9,406 bases of DNA. Source: Kiritimatiellia bacterium. GTDB lineage: Bacteria > Verrucomicrobiota > Kiritimatiellia > UBA8416. The notes under the pieces are model-generated. The model did not search any database, was not told the origin of the DNA, and saw only the letters and a list, made by a program, of their open reading frames with translations. The stretch spans positions 1-9,406 of the forward strand of contig SLBU01000077.1 in assembly GCA_007126175.1 (NCBI GenBank), read 5' to 3'. Made by a program: the position numbers and the translations under genes. Shown here piece after piece: positions 1 to 4,950 of this stretch (its first letter is position 1; each line of letters begins with the position of its first letter).

Positions 1-294
1 ACGATGCGCGATCTGCGCCTGGAGATCATTTCGGCACCAAAAGCAGCCTGAACAGCATCCGCAATTCATAAATCCGAATACCCCTTGGGACCGGTCTGCC
101 CAAAAACGGCAGGATCGTGCCTATAACCGCCACAGGTAAGGAGGGGGCGGAGACTTTCCTGTATATAGGCGCAAGCAGACCTACAACACCCCGTGATTTT
201 TTGCCTTGAGCAGGGATGTAGCTGTCTAAAAACCATTTCTTGAATGCAAAAAAACGAGATCTGCGGCAACAATTTATAGATAGTGTGTCCCTAG
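1..294. other. Left flank with no assignable gene
   Basis: No convincing complete gene is visible in this stretch. Two plus-strand frames run in from the left edge and stop early, one at 49-51 (ending ...ISAPKAA) and one at 69-71 (ending ...SLNSIRNS). Either could be the last codons of an upstream gene, and the sequence does not decide between them. A minus-strand frame at 66-272 is Cys-rich, has no recognisable domain and no good ribosome site, so it is not called. I see no tRNA, no clear promoter and no strong terminator here. Confidence 0.5.
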
Positions 295-453
295 GAGGGC
301 TCGTTCACAGGCGTCCAGTCGGTCTTCTACTGGTCGTCGGCTGCGGGCGAGGGCAATACAGGCGACGCGTGGATCGTGCATCTTTACAGCGGCTTCGTGA
401 ACGGCGCTAAGTCGTACGCAAACTGCGTGTGGCCCGTCCGCGCCGGACAATAA
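295..453 (+). pseudogene. Orphan C-terminal fragment of a DUF1566 / Fib_succ_major-type domain
   Basis: The frame ending at TAA 451-453 reads about 52 codons that match the end of the DUF1566 (Lcl C-terminal) or Fibrobacter succinogenes paralogous domain. It shows YWSS at 328-339, DAW at 364-372, SGFVNG at 388-405, and ends in WPVRAGQ, where family members usually end VRPVRGG. These domains normally close longer exported or surface proteins. Here an in-frame TAG at 292-294 lies immediately upstream, and no start codon or ribosome site fits. The other two frames upstream (stops at 219-221 and 281-283) show no domain sequence, so a simple single frameshift does not rescue it. It is most likely a gene remnant left by deletion or recombination. 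A diversity-generating-retroelement variable region or template copy is a less likely alternative, because such repeats sit at this end of C-type-lectin-like domains. I am sure of the family resemblance and less sure of the origin. Confidence 0.7.
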
Positions 454-529
454 GACTCCAAGTGTCTGTCCCCATCCACGATCCGCCTCACACCGCTACC
501 ACTGCCGCCTTTCGTTCGAAAAGGGGACG

Positions 530-579
530 CGCCCGCCACGTTGCACCGAATCTGCCACGCAGCGGGCGACTTTGTTTTT
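530..579 (+). terminator. Probable rho-independent terminator, possibly bidirectional
   Basis: CGCCCGC (530-536) and GCGGGCG (562-568) form a perfect 7-bp GC stem around a 25-base loop. On the plus strand it is followed by ACTTTGTTTTTC (569-580), a T-rich tail that fits an intrinsic terminator after the DUF1566 fragment. Read on the minus strand it lies about 30 bases past the stop of the coiled-coil gene, and is followed by CG, CCCC and TTTT within about 11 bases, so it may also end that operon. The long loop lowers confidence. Confidence 0.5.
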
Positions 580-598
580 CCCGTACGTTTTGGTGGGG

Positions 599-1219
599 CT
601 ATTGCTGCGGGGTTTGCAGCACCTGCTGAAGCTGCTGCCGGAGCTGCTCCAGCTTGTTCTGAACCGTTTGAAACTCACGTTCCAGGGTTTGCGCTTCCGG
701 GTTGACCTCGCTCATGGCTTTTGAACGGGCCTGCTCAAAGGCCTGCTGCGCCGCTTGCACCGCAGCATCCATTAGCGCGCTTTCCTGCGATTGCTGCAGC
801 TTAGCCACTTCGGCATTGAATTGCTGCGTCAACTGTTGCCGTTCGGCTTCATCCATCTCACCCGCCTCAGGGGTCTGCAGTCGTTGCTGCATATCCCGGA
901 GTTTTTGTATTTCGGCCTCGCTCGGGTAGCCATACTCTGCAAGCTTCTTCTCATAGAGGGCCATCAGGTCGGCATGTAACTGCTGCATTTCAGGATTCTG
1001 CTCCTGCGCCTGCCGGGCGATTGTGTCGATCTGCTGTTGGAGTTCACTGGCGCGTTCCTGCACCGTGTTGATCTCATCCATAAGTTGTATGCGTCTCGAT
1101 GCGGCTTCCGACTGCTGCGGTTGGGCGGCTTGCGGTTGCATCTGCGCCGATGCCGGGCCTGCGGCGACAACACAGCTCCCGGCCATGATTCCCATCATCC
1201 ATAGTAGGTACTTGCTCAT
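599..1219 (-). CDS. Exported Gln-rich coiled-coil protein, function unknown
   Basis: This 206-residue protein begins with a typical signal peptide: MSK, a hydrophobic stretch, and an AxA-type cleavage site ASA|Q after residue 25. AGSC at residues 13-16 is a poor lipobox, and the hydrophobic run continues past it, so signal peptidase I processing is favoured. The mature part is almost entirely Gln/Glu/Ala-rich heptad-like helix (about residues 38-200), broken once near a YGYPSEAE segment. It resembles Skp/OmpH-like periplasmic coiled coils in character only, and I do not recognise a family. I chose the ATG at 1217-1219 over an upstream ATG at 1282 because AAAGGAAG sits just upstream of it and the signal peptide starts there. 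It is the second gene after the lipoprotein, 63 bases downstream on the same strand, so the two are probably cotranscribed. A periplasmic scaffold, spacer or chaperone role is inference. Confidence 0.8.
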   Translation of the reverse strand: MSKYLLWMMGIMAGSCVVAAGPASAQMQPQAAQPQQSEAASRRIQLMDEINTVQERASELQQQIDTIARQAQEQNPEMQQLHADLMALYEKKLAEYGYPSEAEIQKLRDMQQRLQTPEAGEMDEAERQQLTQQFNAEVAKLQQSQESALMDAAVQAAQQAFEQARSKAMSEVNPEAQTLEREFQTVQNKLEQLRQQLQQVLQTPQQ

Positions 1220-1282
1220 TCGTTTCTTCCTTTCGTTTCTTTCTGTTTTGTTTATGTTCTGGTTTTTCGCTGGCCCCCGCAT

Positions 1283-1513
1283 CTATTCAGCGGACTCCCT
1301 TGGCCATGCCGGTGCCTCGCGCTCAGGCGCGGTATCGACCGGAGCCCGCTGCTGCGTTTCGGGCTGCGCGGGTTGGGTTTGTTGCGGTTGCCATTCTTGT
1401 TCCGTCGCCGGCATGGGCTGCGGACGGTCACAGGCCGTCAACAGAAGGCCCAGTCCGGCAACAGCTCCTCCTGTGACAGCACCACGTATGATGCCTTTTC
1501 TCAAGCATGTCAT
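1283..1513 (-). CDS. Small Pro/Gln-rich lipoprotein, function unknown
   Basis: This 76-residue protein has a basic N-terminus (MTCLRKG), a Gly/Ala/Leu-rich hydrophobic stretch and a clean lipobox LTA|C, with the lipidated Cys at residue 28. The remaining 48 residues are rich in Pro, Gln and Glu (repeated QPQQ and QPAQ runs, ending PRESAE) and look disordered. The residue after the Cys is Asp, which in Enterobacteria favours retention in the inner membrane. Whether that rule holds in this organism is unknown. I chose the ATG at 1511-1513 because AGGAGAGAGGTG lies directly upstream and the lipoprotein signal begins there; an earlier in-frame ATG would put about 36 charged residues in front of it. 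It is the first gene of a probable operon with the coiled-coil protein and lies downstream of a candidate sigma-54 promoter. It has no recognised family. Confidence 0.75.
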   Translation of the reverse strand: MTCLRKGIIRGAVTGGAVAGLGLLLTACDRPQPMPATEQEWQPQQTQPAQPETQQRAPVDTAPEREAPAWPRESAE

Positions 1514-1562
1514 GATAACACCTCTCTCCTTTCGCGTTTTTGCCACTTTGATTTGGTTAAGC

Positions 1563-1595
1563 CGTACCGACCACAGCGGCATCGCGATCGGTACG
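1563..1595. repeat. Inverted repeat in the leader of the envelope operon
   Basis: CGTACCGA (1563-1570) and TCGGTACG (1588-1595) are perfect 8-base inverted arms separated by 17 bases that end in the palindrome ATCGCGAT (1581-1588, overlapping the right arm by one base). If the sigma-54 candidate at 1611-1626 is real, this element lies at about +5 to +37 of the minus-strand transcript. It could then be either a protein operator or a leader hairpin. Confidence 0.4.
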
Positions 1596-1610
1596 TGCTT
1601 CGTTCTTGTC

Positions 1611-1626
1611 GCACATAGCATGCCAA
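1611..1626 (-). promoter_or_regulatory. Candidate sigma-54 (-24/-12) promoter for the lipoprotein / coiled-coil operon
   Basis: On the minus strand this reads TTGGCATGCTATGTGC. The invariant GG and GC are exactly 10 bases apart, and the site matches the TGGCACG-N4-TTGC consensus at 9 of 11 defined positions (mismatches C to T in the -24 box and T to G in the -12 box). Transcription would start near 1600, leaving a leader of about 87 bases before the lipoprotein ATG. The divergently transcribed neighbour is an NtrC-type activator with the GAFTGA loop needed to open sigma-54 promoters, which gives the site a plausible activator. Enhancer sites upstream (between 1627 and 1805) are not obvious by eye. 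Confidence 0.45.
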
Positions 1627-1716
1627 CAATATTTCTTTATGCACCGAAGAAGCTGTAACCGTTTGCGAGTTAAGGCATTACGAATTTCTTTGTGATTTCG
1701 CGGCTGGACGCCACAC

Positions 1717-1753
1717 TTGACACGACAAGGCCAATGTTGCATCGTTATGACAC
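1717..1753 (+). promoter_or_regulatory. TTGACA box and repeated TGACAC ahead of the kinase gene
   Basis: TTGACA at 1717-1722 is a perfect sigma-70 -35 hexamer, but the hexamer 17 bases downstream (CATCGT, 1740-1745) is a poor -10, so the promoter call is weak. TGACAC occurs at 1718-1723 and again at 1748-1753, exactly 30 bases apart or about three helical turns. That spacing would suit dimer or oligomer binding on one face of the DNA. The element lies 50-90 bases before the kinase ATG and about 90-145 bases upstream of the sigma-54 candidate, a distance at which NtrC-type enhancers commonly sit. Confidence 0.25.
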
Positions 1754-1805
1754 ATGCGCCATAGCCGCACCGACAAGAAGATCATTGCGTGTTTAAGGAG
1801 AAACC

Positions 1806-3293
1806 ATGGCATACAAAACGAAGGATTTGGGAGGTTGGCGGCCGAGTTTCAGGATGGCGCTTGTTTTTTACGTATTGGTGCCACTCGGGGTGTCAATGGC
1901 GCTTGCCGGATACTTCGCAATGCGGCAGTGGGAGCACCAGGTCGAATTGCGCATGCAGAGCGACTTGGAGATGGTGGCCCGTGCCATCCAACTACCCTTA
2001 GGCCATGCCATGGAGCGCAACCGTCAGGGCGGTATCGAGCAAACCCTGGAGTCCGCCATTTCCATGGACAGCGTATATGGCGCCTATACGTATGATCTGG
2101 AGGGCAAGCGGATTGCCTCAGCGGGCAGGGAGGACCCCGACCCTCAGCGCGACAAGCTCACCACGCTTGCGACCGAAGGCAAGCGGATCGGGGAATACGG
2201 GCAAGTTGGCGAAAGGCGCGTCTATTCCTATTTTGTTCCGCTCGTAGATTCCCGCAATCAGACCACGGGGCTCCTGCAACTGACCCGCCGCGAAAGGGAT
2301 TTTCGCCGCTACCTCGCCACCGTACGCAAGCACGCGGTCCTGTGGTTTGGCGCCGGCACGCTGGTGATGGGCATCCTTGTGCTGATCGGGCAGCATCAAG
2401 CCCTGGGGCGGCATTTTGCGTCGCTCATCGCGGGCATGCAGCGGGTTGCCGCCGGGGACGTCGGCTACAGACTTCCGCTCTCGGGGCCGAAGGAAATCGC
2501 CTCCATATCCGCGAGTTTCAACACGATGCTGGACAGCATCCAGGCAGCCGAGAACGAGATACAACGGAATCGGCGTGAACAACTGACGCTGGAGCAGCAA
2601 CTCAGGCAATCCGAGAAACTGGCGGCCATCGGGCAACTGGCAGCCGGCGTGGCGCATGAGATCGGCACCCCGATGAGCACCATCAGCGGCACGGCGCAAC
2701 GCGCCCTTCGACACGAGACGGGGAATCCGCGCGATTCCGAAGCCTTTCGTCGTATTCAGCGCGAAATCACCCGCATGGAGGTTATCGTGCGGCAACTGCT
2801 CGATTTCAGCCACAGCCGCAAGCTGCAGTGTCGCGACTTGCGCCCGGTCAAGGTAGCCGAATCGGCCGTGTCCGCAACTGCCGAGGAAGCGGCCGGTGGT
2901 GATATCGAGTTCGCCTTATGCGGCGATCCGGATGCCCCGCCATTTTCGGCTGACCCGATCCGCATCGAACAGGCCTTGGTCAATCTATTGCGCAACGCGA
3001 TACAGACCGGCTCAACGCGTGTCGTTCAGCTGGGCTGGAAGGTCAATGACGGTACGACGACCTTCACCGTCGACGACGACGGGCCCGGCATACCGGAAGC
3101 GATACGCCCCCGGCTGTTCGAACCGTTTTTTACCACCAAGGCTGTCGGGCAAGGGACCGGCCTGGGGCTTGCGGTCGTGCATGGCATTATACGGGAACAC
3201 GGTGGTTCCGTGGTTGTGAGCGCAAGTGATCGTGGTGGTGCCCGCATCGAAGCCAGTCTGCCGACTACACCGACCATTGAAAGGGATATCTAA
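1806..3293 (+). CDS. Membrane sensor histidine kinase of an NtrB/AtoS/ZraS-like two-component system
   Basis: This 495-residue kinase should autophosphorylate on His and pass the phosphate to the adjacent activator. Visible parts in order: membrane helix 1 at about residues 17-38; an extracytoplasmic sensor segment of about 130 residues with no recognised fold and several acidic and basic patches; membrane helix 2 at about 177-196; a HAMP linker at about 198-250; a HisKA dimerisation domain with the H-box AHEIGTP and phosphoacceptor His284; and an HATPase_c domain with the N-box NLLRNAI (393-399), G1 box DDGPGI (424-429), F-box FEPFFTTK (438-445) and G2 box GTGLGLA (450-456). The start is well supported by AAGGAG five bases before the ATG. 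No receiver or PAS domain is visible. Its gene stops two bases before the activator ATG, so the pair is one transcription unit. The sensed signal is unknown; the envelope topology and divergent envelope genes suggest an envelope or periplasmic cue. Confidence 0.92.
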   Translation: MAYKTKDLGGWRPSFRMALVFYVLVPLGVSMALAGYFAMRQWEHQVELRMQSDLEMVARAIQLPLGHAMERNRQGGIEQTLESAISMDSVYGAYTYDLEGKRIASAGREDPDPQRDKLTTLATEGKRIGEYGQVGERRVYSYFVPLVDSRNQTTGLLQLTRRERDFRRYLATVRKHAVLWFGAGTLVMGILVLIGQHQALGRHFASLIAGMQRVAAGDVGYRLPLSGPKEIASISASFNTMLDSIQAAENEIQRNRREQLTLEQQLRQSEKLAAIGQLAAGVAHEIGTPMSTISGTAQRALRHETGNPRDSEAFRRIQREITRMEVIVRQLLDFSHSRKLQCRDLRPVKVAESAVSATAEEAAGGDIEFALCGDPDAPPFSADPIRIEQALVNLLRNAIQTGSTRVVQLGWKVNDGTTTFTVDDDGPGIPEAIRPRLFEPFFTTKAVGQGTGLGLAVVHGIIREHGGSVVVSASDRGGARIEASLPTTPTIERDI

Positions 3294-3295
3294 GC

Positions 3296-4711
3296 ATGAA
3301 TGCCGAAACGGGAAAAGACACGCGCATCCTGATCGTCGAGGACGACCATGGTCTGGCCGAGTTGCTGCAGGACGAAGTCGAGGATGCTGGCATGGCCGCG
3401 CGCCTTGCGCATACCGCCGAAGACGGTCTGGCGACTGCTGTAACCTGGTTGCCGGACATCATTGTCAGCGATCTTCGCCTTCCTGGCGCGGATGGCCTGG
3501 CGCTACTGGGTAAGGTGCGGACCGAGATGCCGAAAAACACGCCGGATGTCCTGATCATCACCGCCTTCGGTACCGTCCCCAAGGCTGTCGAGAGTCTCAA
3601 GGCCGGCGCGGAGGATTTCCTGACCAAACCGCTGGACCTTGAGCATTTCCGGCTCAGTCTTGAGCGGATATTGGAAAAGCGCCGAATGCGCGAGCAGCTC
3701 GGGCGGATCAAGAGGCTGGTAGAGGCGGATTCCGCCTTTCACGGGATGTATGGGCGCAGTCCGGCCATGCTGCACCTTTTCGGGCAGTTGCGCCAGATCG
3801 CCAGGGCTGGTGGGCCGGTGTTGATCGTCGGGGAAAGCGGGACCGGCAAGGAGCTGGTGGCCCGTGCTGTCCACGAGGAAAGCGGTTGCGCGGCAGGACC
3901 CTTCTTGGCCGTGAATTGCGCGGGCATCCCCGAGCATCTGCTCGAAAGCGAGTTTTTCGGGCACGAGGCAGGTGCTTTCACCGGCGCCGGGAAATCGCGG
4001 CAAGGCCTTTTTGCAGAGGCTGAAGGGGGGACCCTGTTTCTGGATGAGATCTCTGAAATGTCCCCCCCGCTTCAGGCCAAGCTGCTGCGGATGCTGCAGG
4101 ACGGTAACATTCGTCCGGTCGGGAGCAATCGCGAACGGCAAGTCAACGTGCGTGTCGTGGCCGCCACCAATCGTGATATCGAGGAACGGGTTCGCGCCGG
4201 CGATTTCAGGGAAGACCTGTTCTATCGGCTGGAGACGTTTCAACTGCACGTCCCGCCCCTGCGGGAACGCGATGACGATATCGATCTGCTGTCGGGCATC
4301 TTTCTTGCGCAATACGCGGCTGCCGCCGACAAACCGATCGAGGGATTCAGCCTGGCTGCTTGTGAGCTGCTGCGCCGTCACTCTTTTTCCGGCAATGTTC
4401 GCGAACTGCGCAACGCGATCGAACGCGCCGTGGTCTTCTGCCACATGCGCGAGATCCGTCCGGAACATTTGCCAGCACGTATCCGGGAAGGCGTCCGCCA
4501 TGGCCGCGCAAGCGCAGGAAGCCTGCTTCAGAACGGCTTGCGGGTCAGCGACGAATCGTTACCAACACTGGAGGAAGTCGAGCGGCGCTACATCCGCCAT
4601 GTCATGACCAGCGTGCAAGGGAACAAACGCGCTGCCGCCGCCATCCTGGGCATCGGCCGCCGCACCCTGTACCGCCGTCTGGAGGAAATGGGCGAAGCCA
4701 AGAAATGCTAA
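3296..4711 (+). CDS. NtrC-family sigma-54-dependent response regulator
   Basis: This 471-residue activator has the full classical three-domain layout. The receiver domain (about 9-125) carries the acidic pocket (E15, D16, D17), phosphoacceptor Asp59 in the strand IIVSD, and the conserved Lys111 of TKP. The AAA+ domain (about 150-385) has Walker A GESGTGKE (179-186), the sigma-54-contacting loop GAFTGA (226-231), Walker B GGTLFLDEI (244-252), the arginine-bearing stretch EDLFYRL, and the PPLRERDDDI motif. A Fis-type helix-turn-helix closes the protein (about 427-465, GNKRAAAAILGIGRRTLYRRL). It should hydrolyse ATP to open RNA polymerase-sigma-54 complexes when phosphorylated by the upstream kinase. 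Nothing is missing that would make it unable to act with sigma-54. Its only nearby sigma-54 candidate drives the divergent lipoprotein / coiled-coil operon. No sigma-54 gene (rpoN) is in the window. Confidence 0.95.
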   Translation: MNAETGKDTRILIVEDDHGLAELLQDEVEDAGMAARLAHTAEDGLATAVTWLPDIIVSDLRLPGADGLALLGKVRTEMPKNTPDVLIITAFGTVPKAVESLKAGAEDFLTKPLDLEHFRLSLERILEKRRMREQLGRIKRLVEADSAFHGMYGRSPAMLHLFGQLRQIARAGGPVLIVGESGTGKELVARAVHEESGCAAGPFLAVNCAGIPEHLLESEFFGHEAGAFTGAGKSRQGLFAEAEGGTLFLDEISEMSPPLQAKLLRMLQDGNIRPVGSNRERQVNVRVVAATNRDIEERVRAGDFREDLFYRLETFQLHVPPLRERDDDIDLLSGIFLAQYAAAADKPIEGFSLAACELLRRHSFSGNVRELRNAIERAVVFCHMREIRPEHLPARIREGVRHGRASAGSLLQNGLRVSDESLPTLEEVERRYIRHVMTSVQGNKRAAAAILGIGRRTLYRRLEEMGEAKKC

Positions 4712-4777
4712 AACATAGGGCGTACGGCGCACATCTTCGGATTTGGTGATATCTGCCTTTCGCGGCGGATTTTGCGT

Positions 4778-4792
4778 CTGCCTTGAAGGCAG
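4778..4792. other. Short palindrome downstream of the response-regulator gene
   Basis: CTGCCTTGAAGGCAG is a perfect 15-base palindrome around a central base, able to form a 6-bp stem with a 3-base loop. It begins 67 bases past the activator stop. No T-tract follows on either strand, so I do not call it an intrinsic terminator. The eight bases TCTGCCTT also occur at 4752-4759, making a short direct repeat with its left arm. Confidence 0.3.
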
Positions 4793-4845
4793 GTCTCCGG
4801 TTGCGGCCATTCAGGATCCGTCCTCGCGCGACCTGCTTCGGCAGT

Positions 4846-4875
4846 CCACCCAAATGCGTGCGATTTTTTGGGTGG
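4846..4875. repeat. Inverted repeat just upstream of the DksA-like gene promoter
   Basis: CCACCCAAA (4846-4854) and TTTGGGTGG (4867-4875) are perfect 9-base arms around a 12-base loop. The right arm ends 12 bases before the -35 box of the promoter at 4888. It could be the tail hairpin of the kinase/activator transcript, although only TCGATTGTGTGTTTG follows rather than a T-run, or an operator for a regulator of the downstream gene. Confidence 0.45.
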
Positions 4876-4887
4876 TCGATTGTGTGT

Positions 4888-4916
4888 TTGACATTACCAG
4901 TATCTGGTGCTATATA
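4888..4916 (+). promoter_or_regulatory. Strong sigma-70 promoter for the DksA-like / lspA / miaA / radC run
   Basis: TTGACA (4888-4893) is a perfect -35 hexamer. It is followed by a 17-base spacer and TATATA (4911-4916), a 5/6 -10 hexamer. A start near 4922-4924 would give a short leader of under 30 bases that contains the AGGGGTG ribosome site (about 4939-4945) before the ATG at 4951. This is the best promoter in the window, and it is probably the main source of transcript for the close-packed genes to the right. Confidence 0.75.
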
Positions 4917-4950
4917 CTCCGATTCGTTTTTATTAGTCAGGGGTGTAATA

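Noticed and set aside
66..272. Minus-strand 68-residue frame, Cys-rich
   Set aside because: No ribosome site, no domain, and composition looks like random translation; kept only as part of the unassigned flank.
1023..1658. 211-residue plus-strand frame opposite the envelope operon
   Set aside because: Cys/Ser-rich shadow; the minus strand shows signal peptide, lipobox and ribosome sites for two genes.
1717..1741. Plus-strand sigma-54 site formed by TTGACACG and TTGCA
   Set aside because: The two boxes are far too widely spaced and no GG-N10-GC register exists there.
3503..4501. 332-residue antisense frame inside the response-regulator gene
   Set aside because: Fully opposite a gene with every NtrC-family motif intact; long antisense frames are expected in GC-rich genes.
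4778..4792. Intrinsic terminator after the response-regulator gene
   Set aside because: The palindrome has no T-tract on either strand; listed only as a palindrome.
4783..4950. 56-residue N-terminal extension of the DksA-like protein
   Set aside because: It would need transcription from before the near-consensus promoter and has unlike composition; the ribosome site at 4939-4945 fits ATG 4951.
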